From contig JAEZRD010000108.1 in assembly GCA_023440975.1 (NCBI GenBank), positions 1 to 64,000 of the forward strand: a stretch of DNA of 64,000 bases, written 5' to 3'. Each line of letters starts with the position of its first letter. Positions within the stretch are counted from its first letter, which is position 1. This document shows positions 35,464 through 44,796 of this stretch, piece by piece. A program made the translations under genes and the position numbers. Under the pieces are notes generated by a model, which was not told where the DNA came from, did no database searches, and was given only the letters and a program-made list of their open reading frames with translations. Origin of the DNA: Methanobacteriota archaeon (GTDB taxonomy: Archaea; Methanobacteriota; Methanobacteria; Methanobacteriales; Methanobacteriaceae).

Positions 35464-36516
35464 ATGAAAAATTTATCTAAAGAGTTAGTTCACAGAATAA
35501 ATGATATTGCTGTCCCTGTTAGAATTATGCACGTTTGTGGTTCACATGAACACACAATCATGGAAAATGGTATTCGTACACTACTACCTGAAGAGGTTGA
35601 AATTGTTGCAGGACCAGGATGTCCAGTATGTGTAGTTCCTGCCCGTGAAATAGATGAAGCATTATCATTAGTTGATAAAGGAGTTACAATCACTACATTT
35701 GGGGACATGATGCGTGTTCCAGGATCTAATAAGTCACTTTCTGAAGCTAAAGCTGATGGTGCAGATGTAAGAATAGTTTACGGTATAAATAATGCCGTGG
35801 AATTAGCTAGAAAAAATCCTGACCAAAAAGTTGTATTTATAGCTGCAGGTTTTGAAACAACAGCACCTACAACAGCATCTGAAATATTAAATGAACCTCC
35901 TGAAAACTTTTCAATCTTATCATGTCACAGATTAATCCCACCTGCACTTGATTTCTTAATAGACTCAGGAGAAACTAACCTAAATGCATTAATTGAACCT
36001 GGACATGTTTGTACAATTATAGGAAACAAACCATTCGAACATTTCTCCACAAAATACGGTATACCCCAAGCAACTGCAGGATTCAACCCATTAGACATTT
36101 TAATGGCAGTTTACTTAATATTAAGACAAATCAAAAATGATGATCCTCATGTTGATAATGAATATAAAAGAGCAGTACGTGATGAAGGTAATGTAGTAGC
36201 ACAAAAAGCTATGGCAGATGTATTCACTGTAAAAAGCCGAGAATGGAGAGGATTTCCAAAAATACCAAACAGTGTTTATGAATTAAAACCTGAATTCATC
36301 CAATACAATGCTCGAGAAATATATGATATTGAAGTTAAAGATGTAACAGAAGCACCAAAAGGTTGTATATGTGGACCAATACTTAGAGGATTAAAAAGAC
36401 CAACAGATTGTAAATTATTCGGAAAATCATGCACACCATTACATCCAATAGGAGCATGTATGGTAAGTAAAGAAGGAACTTGTAATATAGCTCACAGATA
36501 CACACCAATGGATTAA
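35464..36516 (+). CDS. hypD: Hydrogenase maturation protein HypD
   Basis: HypD is the scaffold, with HypC, where the Fe(CN)2CO group of [NiFe] hydrogenases is built. The sequence shows the family motifs MHVCGSHEHTI, GPGCPVCVVP, GFETTAPT and, near the C-terminus, CICGPILRGLKRPTDC with CTPLHPIGACMVSKEGTC, supplying the [4Fe-4S] ligands and the redox-active cysteines. At 350 residues it is full length. Hydrogenases are essential in hydrogen-dependent methanogenesis. Other hyp genes are not in the window. It begins a plus-strand run with phosphoglycolate phosphatase and pmbA. Confidence 0.96.
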   Translation: MKNLSKELVHRINDIAVPVRIMHVCGSHEHTIMENGIRTLLPEEVEIVAGPGCPVCVVPAREIDEALSLVDKGVTITTFGDMMRVPGSNKSLSEAKADGADVRIVYGINNAVELARKNPDQKVVFIAAGFETTAPTTASEILNEPPENFSILSCHRLIPPALDFLIDSGETNLNALIEPGHVCTIIGNKPFEHFSTKYGIPQATAGFNPLDILMAVYLILRQIKNDDPHVDNEYKRAVRDEGNVVAQKAMADVFTVKSREWRGFPKIPNSVYELKPEFIQYNAREIYDIEVKDVTEAPKGCICGPILRGLKRPTDCKLFGKSCTPLHPIGACMVSKEGTCNIAHRYTPMD

Positions 36517-36555
36517 AACATTAATTAAAATCCTTTTTTTAGAGGATAAAAAAAT

Positions 36556-37257
36556 ATGAATGAAATTAAAGCTTTAGCTCTAGATATTGATGGAACAATA
36601 ACAGATTCAAATAGATTACTCTGTATTAGTGCCATAGAAATAATAAGAAAAATAGAAAATCTTGGAATACCAGTAATCTTAGTAACTGGAAATACTGCAG
36701 TTTATACTTATGCACTAACTACATCCATTGGAACAACAGGAGGAGTAGTTGGTGAAAATGGTGGAGTAATGTTTCTCGAAGGATATAAAAACAATGAAAC
36801 AATAGTTTTTTCAGATTACTCCTATGTTGAAAAAGCTTATCAACACCTAAAACAAGAATTAAAAGATGAATACGAACTAATCGTTGTTGATGATGAGTAT
36901 TGCAGATTATCTGAAATAGCATTCTACAGAACAATGAATGCAGATATAATTAGAGAAATATTAAAAGATTGGAATATAAAAGTTTATGACAGTGGATTTG
37001 CACTACACATAACAGATAATCAAATAAATAAAGGCGTAACCCTCGAAAAACTAGCAAAAATCTTAGATATAAATCCAAAAAATATTATGGGTATAGGAGA
37101 TAGTGAAAACGATTTAGATTTCCTAGATCATGTTGGAATGAAAATAGCAGTAGCTAATGCTAGTCAAGAATTAAAAAATAAAGCAGATTATGTTTGCACA
37201 AAACCATATGGAGATGGTGTAGTGGAAGCTGTTGAAAAATTCATATTAAAAAAATAA
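36556..37257 (+). CDS. pgp: Phosphoglycolate phosphatase, archaeal HAD type
   Basis: A HAD-superfamily hydrolase of 233 residues. LDIDGTITDSNR is motif I with the nucleophile and acid/base Asp residues, VTGN is motif II, the Lys in NKGVTLEKLA is motif III, and GIGDSENDLDFL is motif IV. The small C2-type cap fits the archaeal TA0175-like phosphoglycolate phosphatases (Cof-like subfamily). Its stop overlaps the next open frame (ATGA at 37257), so co-transcription with pmbA is likely. Confidence 0.9.
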   Translation: MNEIKALALDIDGTITDSNRLLCISAIEIIRKIENLGIPVILVTGNTAVYTYALTTSIGTTGGVVGENGGVMFLEGYKNNETIVFSDYSYVEKAYQHLKQELKDEYELIVVDDEYCRLSEIAFYRTMNADIIREILKDWNIKVYDSGFALHITDNQINKGVTLEKLAKILDINPKNIMGIGDSENDLDFLDHVGMKIAVANASQELKNKADYVCTKPYGDGVVEAVEKFILKK

Positions 37258-37271
37258 TGAGGAATAATATA

Positions 37272-38576
37272 ATGTTAAATCAAATAGTAGAAGAAGCAGA
37301 AAAGAGTGTAAGTAAATATTGTGACGATTATGAAATATTTGCAGAAAACTCACAACTTTTACAATTAGAAGCAGAAAATAATAATTTAAACTTTGCAAAA
37401 GAAGAAGTAAATCTTGGAATAGGAATAAGAGTAATATATGAAAATAAATTAGGTTTTGCATACACATCTAATATGAATAAAATTCCACAAACAGCAGAAA
37501 AAGCATATTTAAATGCAAAATTAAATGAAGAAGACCCTAACTTTTCTTTTGCAGAAAAAGCATCATTACCAACAATAAAAAACATTTATGATTCTAAAAA
37601 TAAAGAATTAGAACTAAGTGAAATGACCTCATTTATGGAAAGTTTACTAAATACAGTAGAAGAAAATGGTTGTGAACCAACAACTGGAGGATTTTCTAGA
37701 GGATTTGGAGAAGAAATAATAGTAAACTCTAATGGAGTTAATGTTTCAGATGAAAGCACAGGATTTGGAGCATATGTAGCAGTAAATGCACATAAAAATG
37801 ATGAACTCTCAAGTGCATATGACTCAATTTCTTCATGTAAATATGATTTTAATGGTGATGAATTAGCTGAAAAAGTATCTAAATTAGCATCAGATTCAAT
37901 TGGTGGAGAAAACATAGAAACCGGAGATAAAGATGTTGTATTAGATTATCATGCCGCAACAGGAATTTTAGCTACTTTTATGAGTGGATTCTCAGCAGAC
38001 AACATTCAAAGAGGAAGATCAATACTAAAAGACAAAGTAGGAGAATCCATAGTAAGTGAAAACTTATCAATCTATGATGACGGAACTTATGATGGAGGAT
38101 TAAGTAGTGGTAAATTTGATGGAGAAGGAACACAATCACAAAAAACAGAACTTGTAAAGAATGGAGTTCTAAAAAGTTTTATCTATGATATTTACACTGC
38201 GAACAAAGCACAAATAAAAAGTACAGGTAATGGTTTTAGAGGTTCATTCTCATCAACACCAAGTGTAAATGCTTCTAATATCATTTTTGACTTTAATAAA
38301 ATGGCAAAAATTCAAGAAATAGATAATGGAATACTTGCAACAGATGTTCTTGGAGCTCACACAGCAAACCCAATTAGTGGAGATTTCAGTGTAGAAGTTA
38401 ATAATGGATTTTTAATAGAAAATGGGGAAATAACCAAACCCGTTAAAAAAGCTATGATTTCTGGAAATGTTTATGAAACCTTAAAAAATTGTGAAGGATT
38501 AGACTCAGAAATTAAACAATACGGTCCATTTATTATTCCAAAAATATTATTACATGATTTAAGAGTAATTGGATAA
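37272..38576 (+). CDS. pmbA: TldD/PmbA family metalloprotease-like protein
   Basis: PmbA (TldE) partners TldD in bacteria to cleave peptides such as microcin precursors; archaea often carry both or one. The sequence shows the PmbA-like N-terminal domain with ELEAENNNLNFAKEEVNLGIGIRV spacing and the C-terminal barrel with DVVLDYHAATGIL, TANKAQIKSTGNGFRGSF and ISGDFSVEVNNGFLIENGE. PmbA itself lacks the HExxxH site found in TldD, and none is seen here. The frame opens at 37257, but ATG 37272, 10 bases after TGAGGA, is the better start. No tldD is in the window. Confidence 0.88.
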   Translation: MLNQIVEEAEKSVSKYCDDYEIFAENSQLLQLEAENNNLNFAKEEVNLGIGIRVIYENKLGFAYTSNMNKIPQTAEKAYLNAKLNEEDPNFSFAEKASLPTIKNIYDSKNKELELSEMTSFMESLLNTVEENGCEPTTGGFSRGFGEEIIVNSNGVNVSDESTGFGAYVAVNAHKNDELSSAYDSISSCKYDFNGDELAEKVSKLASDSIGGENIETGDKDVVLDYHAATGILATFMSGFSADNIQRGRSILKDKVGESIVSENLSIYDDGTYDGGLSSGKFDGEGTQSQKTELVKNGVLKSFIYDIYTANKAQIKSTGNGFRGSFSSTPSVNASNIIFDFNKMAKIQEIDNGILATDVLGAHTANPISGDFSVEVNNGFLIENGEITKPVKKAMISGNVYETLKNCEGLDSEIKQYGPFIIPKILLHDLRVIG

Positions 38577-38606
38577 AATTTTTATTCTTAATTAACTTAT
38601 TTTTTT

Positions 38607-39353
38607 TTAATAAAATCTAGGATTAAGGGTTCCATAGTGGCCATGTTTCACACTTTCAAAAGTGAAATTCATAGAATCCTTAACAATATTTAATAAATTT
38701 TCATCATTATTTCTAACTAAATTAGCAGCAATTGCTGCTGAAAAAGTACAACCAGTACCATGAGTATTAGGGGTGTCAATTAATTCTTGATTTATAACAT
38801 TAATCTCCCCATCAAATAAAACATTAACACCATTTAAGTGACCACCAGTAATAATAACATTACAATACTCACCAATTTTATAGGCTGCTTCAATAGCATC
38901 TTCTTTACTTTTTATTTCCATTCCACTAAGTTGTTCCGCTTCAGAAACATTAGGAGTGGTAATAATAGCTTCAGGTAATAATTCTTTTTTTAAAATTTTA
39001 CCAATATCTTCTTTATTTAAGTTATCCCCTGCACTTGCAACCATAACAGGATCTACAACCATTTTTAAATCATATTCTTTAATCTTTTTAGAAACAGTTC
39101 TTATTATATCTTTAGAATAAAGAAGACCAGTTTTACCATACTTTACCGTATAATCATCCATAATAGAATCTATCTGTTCACAAATAAAATTAGTATTTAC
39201 TGGTTGGATTGAATACACTTTATGAGGATTTTGTGCAGTTAATGCAGTTATAACACTGGTTGGATGAACATTATAAGCAGCCATAGTTTTAATATCTGTA
39301 GATATTCCTGCCCCTCCAGATGGATCAAAACCAGCAATTGTGATTCCTATCAT
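38607..39353 (-). CDS. thiD: Hydroxymethylpyrimidine/phosphomethylpyrimidine kinase
   Basis: ThiD phosphorylates HMP and HMP-P in thiamine synthesis. The ribokinase-like fold is shown by GFDPSGGAGISTDIKTMAAY at the start, VVDPVMVASAGD in the middle and DTPNTHGTGCTFSAAIAANL, the C-terminal anion hole and catalytic Asp. The length of 248 residues corresponds to the stand-alone kinase; the archaeal C-terminal ThiN domain is absent. The start ATG at 39353 follows AGTGAT. It lies 11 bases downstream of cofC on the same strand and is convergent with pmbA. Confidence 0.93.
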   Translation of the reverse strand: MIGITIAGFDPSGGAGISTDIKTMAAYNVHPTSVITALTAQNPHKVYSIQPVNTNFICEQIDSIMDDYTVKYGKTGLLYSKDIIRTVSKKIKEYDLKMVVDPVMVASAGDNLNKEDIGKILKKELLPEAIITTPNVSEAEQLSGMEIKSKEDAIEAAYKIGEYCNVIITGGHLNGVNVLFDGEINVINQELIDTPNTHGTGCTFSAAIAANLVRNNDENLLNIVKDSMNFTFESVKHGHYGTLNPRFY

Positions 39354-39364
39354 AAAAAAATCAC

Positions 39365-40036
39365 TTAATCTCTTGTAACTTTTAATCTTTCATGACCATG
39401 AATACTTTCAACACTTATACCTAAAGATTCTAAATACTTCTTAGTATGAGTATTTTTTCCATGAATCATAATTTCACCAAGATCTTCTGTAGTATTAACA
39501 TCTAAAGCCATATAAAAACTATCATGAACAATAGGACTTAATCCTTTAGCTTCAGCATTTTCAACATGTTTTTGAAAACTAAAATCACCAAATTCCATAT
39601 CAATACCACAAGGCTTAATAATTAAAGCATTTGTCCCCCCACCTTTAGATGGCATAATAAGAAAATCAAGTTTATTAGCTTGCTTAATAATTAATTTAAT
39701 ATTGGTTTTACCAATAAGGGGTACATCTGAAGGCATAATAAGCACTTTTCTAGTTTTTCCTCTACAATAATCCATAGCTTGATTAAGTGCTTTATTTAAA
39801 TTACTATCATCATTCTCAACTAAAGTATCAAGTTTTAACTCTTTGGCATAATCAAGAACTTCAGAATCTCTACTGATTATAATAATCTTATCAACCAATT
39901 TTTTAAGAGTTTTAGTAACATCCTTAAGCATAGCTTTTAATAACTCTTCTCTTTCAGTAGCTGATAAAAAAGGGGATAATCTAGTTTTAGCATCAGTAAA
40001 CTTACTTACAGGTATAATTGCATATATATTATCCAA
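39365..40036 (-). CDS. cofC: 2-phospho-L-lactate guanylyltransferase
   Basis: CofC activates 2-phospho-L-lactate (or phosphoenolpyruvate) with GTP in coenzyme F420 synthesis. YAIIPVSKFTDAKTRLSPFLS is the family's nucleotide-binding N-terminus, and the KVLIMPSDVPLI block carries the metal-binding Asp. The late SKGGGTNALIIKP block is also conserved. At 223 residues it is full length. The start is TTG at 40036, preceded by GGAGAT. It sits between proS and thiD on the minus strand. Confidence 0.94.
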   Translation of the reverse strand: MDNIYAIIPVSKFTDAKTRLSPFLSATEREELLKAMLKDVTKTLKKLVDKIIIISRDSEVLDYAKELKLDTLVENDDSNLNKALNQAMDYCRGKTRKVLIMPSDVPLIGKTNIKLIIKQANKLDFLIMPSKGGGTNALIIKPCGIDMEFGDFSFQKHVENAEAKGLSPIVHDSFYMALDVNTTEDLGEIMIHGKNTHTKKYLESLGISVESIHGHERLKVTRD

Positions 40037-40064
40037 TATCCCAAATCTCCCTAAATATTTTATT

Positions 40065-41471
40065 TTAGTATGTTTTAGCTATTAATGCTAAATGTTTTGC
40101 AGGTTTACCACAATGAGCACAAACCGCATCAGTTTCAATATCCTCATTATAAATTCCTAATAAATCAATGTCAGTAATTTCTTCAATGGTTTTTCCACAC
40201 TCTTCATCTCCACACCATGGGAAACTAACCATTTTACCATTTTCAATTAATTCTTTAATCTCATTAACATCACTAACAGATTTAATATTCTCTTTAAAGG
40301 AATCCCAAGCATTTTCTCTTAATAACCCGTTAATATCATTTAACCTATCTTTTACAATAGATACAATATCATCATTAAGATTAACTTCAGTTTTCTCTAA
40401 ATTATCTCTTCTAACCATAACAGTTTTATTGTTTTCTAAATCTCTTGGGCCTAATTCTAATCTTAGAGGAGTTCCTTTTAATTCCCATTCATAAAACTTC
40501 TTACCTGGTCTAATATCACGATCATCAATCATAACACGTATTCCAGCATTTTCTAAGTTATCTTTAATTTCATTACATTTATTTAAAACTTCTTCTTTAC
40601 CTTTTTTAAAAAGAATAGGGATTATTGTAACTTGTTTTGGTGATAAGTTTGGAGGTAAAACTAATCCCTTTTCATCTCCATGAATTCCTATAGCAGCTGC
40701 AATAACTCTATCACTAAGTCCATAACAACTTTGATAAGCATATTCATGTTCTCCTTCTTTGTTTTCAAAAGTAATATCATAAGTTTTAGCAAAAGTTTGT
40801 CCAAGATTGTGAACAGTTCCTATTTGTAAAGCTTTTCCATCAGGTAATAAAGTATCAAAAGCCATAGTGTAATCTGCACCAGGGAATTTATCCCAAACAG
40901 GTCTCTTACTAATAGTATAAGGTATTCCTAACTCGTTAAAAAGTTTCTTATAAATTTCAATACCTTCATTAACTTGATCTTCAGTTTCCTCAGCACTAGA
41001 ATGTATGGTGTGTGCTTCAGCGAATGTAGTAATTTCTCTAACTCTAATAAGTGGACGAGTATGTTTAGTTTCATATCTAAATGTGTTAACCACTTGATAA
41101 TATTTCATAGGTAAATCAATATGGGATCTAACCCATAAACTAAACATTGGATAAATACTACTTTCACTTGTAGGACGTAAAGCTAAATTCTCATTTAAAG
41201 GCTTTTGGCCTCCTTGTGTTACCCAATATACCTCATCTTCAAATCCTTTAACATGTTTTCCTTCTTTAGCTAATTCTGCTTCAGGAATTAATAAGGGGAA
41301 TAATACTTCTTCATGATCTTTATCAAGTAAATCACGGTAAACATTTAACATGTATTTTCTAATTTGATACCCATAAGGTAACCAAACACTCATCCCTTTA
41401 ATTGGATATCTTGAGTCTATTATATTTGCTTCTTCTAAAATATTGTGGAACCATTCACTAAAGTTTTCCAA
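40065..41471 (-). CDS. proS: Prolyl-tRNA synthetase, archaeal/eukaryotic type
   Basis: A class II synthetase with motif 2 (FRYETKHTRPLIRVREI), motif 3 (LRLELGPRDLE region of the anticodon domain) and the family N-terminus NFSEWFHNILEEANIID. The C-terminal part has the zinc-like cysteines of archaeal ProS (CGDEECGK...CAHCGKP). It ends in KTY, fitting the C-terminal Tyr of this type. The frame opens with GTG at 41480, but that is inside AGGTGAT; TTG at 41471 is the probable start. It is divergent from egsA and upstream of cofC. Confidence 0.95.
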   Translation of the reverse strand: MENFSEWFHNILEEANIIDSRYPIKGMSVWLPYGYQIRKYMLNVYRDLLDKDHEEVLFPLLIPEAELAKEGKHVKGFEDEVYWVTQGGQKPLNENLALRPTSESSIYPMFSLWVRSHIDLPMKYYQVVNTFRYETKHTRPLIRVREITTFAEAHTIHSSAEETEDQVNEGIEIYKKLFNELGIPYTISKRPVWDKFPGADYTMAFDTLLPDGKALQIGTVHNLGQTFAKTYDITFENKEGEHEYAYQSCYGLSDRVIAAAIGIHGDEKGLVLPPNLSPKQVTIIPILFKKGKEEVLNKCNEIKDNLENAGIRVMIDDRDIRPGKKFYEWELKGTPLRLELGPRDLENNKTVMVRRDNLEKTEVNLNDDIVSIVKDRLNDINGLLRENAWDSFKENIKSVSDVNEIKELIENGKMVSFPWCGDEECGKTIEEITDIDLLGIYNEDIETDAVCAHCGKPAKHLALIAKTY

Positions 41472-41631
41472 ATTTATCACCTATTAATAATTTAACAATT
41501 AATATTCTATTGTTTTTTTGATTTTATATATCTTATCCAAATTTTAATTTTTAACTAAAATTATTCCAAAACTTATTTTAGTTATAGACTATAGAATATT
41601 AATGATTAAAATAAAAAGGAGTAAATTTTTT

Positions 41632-42675
41632 ATGGTAACTAAAAAGATTCAATTACCTCGAGAAGTTCATATTGGCCCTGGTGTAATTGATAAGACAGGT
41701 GAAATATGTAATGACTTGCGGTTTTATGATGATGCATTAGTTGTCACTGGACCACATACAAAGAAAATTGCAGGTAATCAAGTAATTGAAAGTTTAGAAA
41801 ATGCTAATTTCAGTGTTGAAGTAGTTGAAGTAGATTCTGCAACAGATCAAAGCGTACAACAAGTTCAAGATAAATTAGATAAATCTCAAGTGGTTCTTGG
41901 AGTAGGTGGAGGAAAAATTATAGATGTAGCAAAAATGGCATCCACAAATGCAAAAACTTACTTTTTATCTATCCCAACAACAGCTTCACATGATGGTATA
42001 ACTTCACCTTTAGCTTCCATAAAAAATGAAAAAGGAAGTGTATCAATCAAAGCCCAATCCCCAATAGCAGTAGTTGCAGATACAGATATTATAAAAAATG
42101 CTCCTTATAAACTTTTAGCATCAGGTTGTGGTGATGTAATATCAAATTATACAGCAGTATTAGATTGGAAATTAGCTAGAAGATTACAAAATGTTAGTTA
42201 CAGTGAATCAGCTGCAGCTTTAGCACAAATGACAGCAAAACTCATATCCGACGGGGCAGAAAATATTAAACCAGGATTAGAAAAAAGTACAAGATTAGTA
42301 GCTAAAGCTTTATTCAGTACAGGAGTTGCAATAAGCATCGCAAATACATCTCGCCCAGCAAGTGGATCAGAACACCTATTCTCCCATGCACTTGATAAAA
42401 TTGCAAAAAAACCAGCACTCCACGGAGAACAATGTGGAGTAGGTGCAATCATGATGATGAACTTACATGGTGGAGATTGGAAATTCATACGTGATGCATT
42501 ACACAATGTTAAAGCCCCAACAACAGCGAAAGAACTTGGAGTAAGTCCTGAAGAAATCATTGAAGCTTTAACTATAGCTCACACAATAAGAGATAGATAC
42601 ACAATACTAGGAGATCGAGGACTATCTAGAGAAGCAGCTGAAAAACTAGCAATAACAACAGGGGTAATTGAATGA
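41632..42675 (+). CDS. egsA: Glycerol-1-phosphate dehydrogenase [NAD(P)+]
   Basis: EgsA makes sn-glycerol 1-phosphate, the stereospecific backbone of archaeal lipids. It belongs to the iron/zinc-dependent group: LGVGGGKIIDVAKMAS binds NAD, and SIPTTASHDGITSPLAS, SGSEHLFSHALD and HGEQCGVG carry the metal ligands (Asp and His residues). At about 347 residues from the preferred start it is normal length. The frame opens at 41602, but AGGAG lies 9 bases before ATG 41632 (MVTKKIQL). Its stop overlaps the next start in ATGA. Confidence 0.95.
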   Translation: MVTKKIQLPREVHIGPGVIDKTGEICNDLRFYDDALVVTGPHTKKIAGNQVIESLENANFSVEVVEVDSATDQSVQQVQDKLDKSQVVLGVGGGKIIDVAKMASTNAKTYFLSIPTTASHDGITSPLASIKNEKGSVSIKAQSPIAVVADTDIIKNAPYKLLASGCGDVISNYTAVLDWKLARRLQNVSYSESAAALAQMTAKLISDGAENIKPGLEKSTRLVAKALFSTGVAISIANTSRPASGSEHLFSHALDKIAKKPALHGEQCGVGAIMMMNLHGGDWKFIRDALHNVKAPTTAKELGVSPEEIIEALTIAHTIRDRYTILGDRGLSREAAEKLAITTGVIE

Positions 42676-43106
42676 TTACATTAATAGGAAAAGAAATAGC
42701 AAAAAAAGACTCAAGTTTCATATTCCAAGGACCAGCAGAAGAATGTGAAAACTGTAGAATTAAATCTGCATGTGTAGGATCATTAGAAATAGGAAGAAAA
42801 TACACAATAACTGATGTAAAAGACACAGAACAAAGATGCCCAATTCATGCAGAAGGAAAAGTAGTACCTATAGAAGTAGAATTAGCAGATATAGAAATGT
42901 TATTAGATTCTAAAAAAGTATTTGAAGGATCCAGCTTCAACTATGAAAAACCTACATGTACATTCAAAGAATGTGAATATCATAAATTATGTTTCCCTGA
43001 AGGTATTAAAGAAGGAGATAAAGTCACAATTGCAAAAGACTTAAGAAAGTTTCCTGGGGAATGTGAAATGAAAAAATCATTAAAAAAAATACTTGCAAGA
43101 TTTTAA
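42672..43106 (+). CDS. UPF0179 family protein
   Basis: A 144-residue Cys-rich protein found in methanogens and halophiles. Cysteines are spaced as CENCRIKSAC, CPIH, CTFKECEYHKLC and a C-terminal CEMKK, which suggests zinc or an iron-sulfur site. The N-terminus ITLIGKEIAKKDSSFIFQGP is typical of UPF0179. Function is unknown. The ATGA overlap with egsA suggests translational coupling and perhaps a link to lipid or redox metabolism. Confidence 0.88.
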   Translation: MITLIGKEIAKKDSSFIFQGPAEECENCRIKSACVGSLEIGRKYTITDVKDTEQRCPIHAEGKVVPIEVELADIEMLLDSKKVFEGSSFNYEKPTCTFKECEYHKLCFPEGIKEGDKVTIAKDLRKFPGECEMKKSLKKILARF

Positions 43107-43149
43107 AAAAAAATTATAAAAAAAGAGAACTAATGGTGGAATAATTAAA

Positions 43150-43815
43150 ATGAATCTTAAAATGAATGCAGGATATGCTGCAGGTGAATTAGTAAAAGAT
43201 GGTCAAGTTTTAGGACTTGGAACAGGATCAACCACACACTATTTTATAGAAAAAGTAGGCAAAAGAGTTGAAGAAGAAGAATTAGAATTACTAGGAATAC
43301 CAACAAGTTATCAATCATTCTTACTAGCTAAAAAATGGAGCATACCATGCACAACCTTAGATGAACACAGCATAGATTTAGCAGTAGATGGAGCCGATGA
43401 AATAGACCCAAATAAAAATCTTATAAAAGGTGGAGGAGCAGCTCACACAATTGAAAAAATCGTTGACTACTCCGCAAAAGAATTAGTAATCATAGCTGAC
43501 GAATCTAAAGAAGTACAACAATTAGGAGCATTTCCAGTACCATTAGAAGTAATCAAAGACGCAACTCAACCAGTATTAAATGTATTACAAGACATGGGAG
43601 CAAAACCTGAAATAAGAATGGGAGTTCAAAAAGATGGTCCAGTTATTACTGATAGTGGAAATTTTATAATAGATGCAAAGTTCCCCTTAATAGACAGTCC
43701 TGTAGACATGGAAATTGAATTAAACACAATTCCTGGTGTAGTGGAAAATGGAATATTTACAGAAATGGTAGATAAAGTAATTTTTGGAACTAATAATGGA
43801 ATAAAAGAATTATAA
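43150..43815 (+). CDS. rpiA: Ribose-5-phosphate isomerase A
   Basis: RpiA interconverts ribose 5-phosphate and ribulose 5-phosphate. LGLGTGSTTHYFIE is the phosphate-binding loop, AVDGADEID and KGGGAAHTIEKIV carry the catalytic Asp and Glu/Lys, and VVENGIFTEMVDKVIFG closes the fold. At 221 residues it is full length. GGTGG lies 12 bases before ATG 43150; an ATG five codons later is possible. In methanogens it belongs to the non-oxidative route supplying pentoses by the RuMP pathway. Confidence 0.95.
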   Translation: MNLKMNAGYAAGELVKDGQVLGLGTGSTTHYFIEKVGKRVEEEELELLGIPTSYQSFLLAKKWSIPCTTLDEHSIDLAVDGADEIDPNKNLIKGGGAAHTIEKIVDYSAKELVIIADESKEVQQLGAFPVPLEVIKDATQPVLNVLQDMGAKPEIRMGVQKDGPVITDSGNFIIDAKFPLIDSPVDMEIELNTIPGVVENGIFTEMVDKVIFGTNNGIKEL

Positions 43816-43852
43816 ATAATTAAATCAAATTTTCAAGGAGATAATAAATAAA

Positions 43853-44074
43853 ATGCCAATTCCAGGATTTAACATTCCATATGAATATAAAAAAATGTTT
43901 AATAAAATTTGCATACTCATTGGAGTTATAATTATAATATATGCAGTATTATGGATTTTAGCTAAATTAGGAGTATTACCATACTTGTTTTTCAATATAT
44001 TCCCTCAAATAGTACTTCTATTAATAGGTATATTCATATTTTATCAAGCATGGACTAATAGAAACCAATATTAA
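43853..44074 (+). CDS. Small two-helix membrane protein
   Basis: A 73-residue protein starting MPIPGFNIPYEYKKMF, with two hydrophobic segments (about 20-38 and 46-64) and a charged C-terminus. A GGAGATAA site lies 10 bases before the ATG. No motif is recognised. It is 37 bases downstream of rpiA and probably co-transcribed. Confidence 0.7.
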   Translation: MPIPGFNIPYEYKKMFNKICILIGVIIIIYAVLWILAKLGVLPYLFFNIFPQIVLLLIGIFIFYQAWTNRNQY

Positions 44075-44796
44075 ATTTATGCATTTATTTTTTTTAAATT
44101 TGATAAAAAAATTTATATACTATAAAAAACTTAACTATAAATGCTTACTTTTATGCATGATTAAATTCAGAGTAAAAGAATTAATAAAAAAAATAATATC
44201 TAATAACAATTATTCAGCTAACTACTATAAAATTAAATATAAAATTTTTAATTAATAGCTAAGGAATATTAAACTCCATAAAAATATTGAAAATATTTTT
44301 TTTAGGTTCAAATTTTCAATTATTGCTACGAAAATTTATGGCAAGTTTATGTTACGATGAGATAACTATTAATTAAAAAAAATATATTAAAATATTCCAA
44401 AAATAAAACATTTGTTATTAAATTTCACGCTCAGCATATTATTTTTTAAAGTATAAAATGTAAGCTTTTTATTAAAGTTATATAAATTTAATTAAACTAT
44501 AAAATCATTTTTAATTTATTAACTCCATTTAAAATGAACTCATTTATTTAACCCAATTATATAGTTTAAAACCCCTAAAACACGAAAATAATATGACTTT
44601 AATAAAAATCCTCTTATTTTTAACTAAACTTAACTTATTTTTTTAGAAAAAAATGCCTGCTCCATGTAAAATTTTTAATTTATAAACAAAATTTATTACT
44701 TAGATTAAATATAACTAAAAATATAATGTAATTTTATAAATTAATTTTACACATATTACTTATAAAAAATTTTTTACTTGGAGGAAGAAAGATAAA
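44075..44796. other. Long AT-rich intergenic region upstream of metG
   Basis: About 720 bases without a supportable gene. All frames are closed at short distances, and I saw no tRNA cloverleaf or strong inverted repeat. The slightly more GC-rich patch at about 44310-44360 did not fold into anything recognisable by eye. T runs after 44074 may end the upstream transcript. A metG promoter must lie near the right end; GGAGG at 44780-44784 is its ribosome site. Confidence 0.5.

Noticed and set aside
42198..42560. 120-codon frame antisense to egsA
   Set aside because: Fully inside a well-supported gene, no ribosome site, no recognisable domain.
44300..44420. Possible tRNA or small RNA in the metG upstream region (GGTTCAAAT-like string)
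   Set aside because: No matching acceptor or anticodon stem could be drawn around it.
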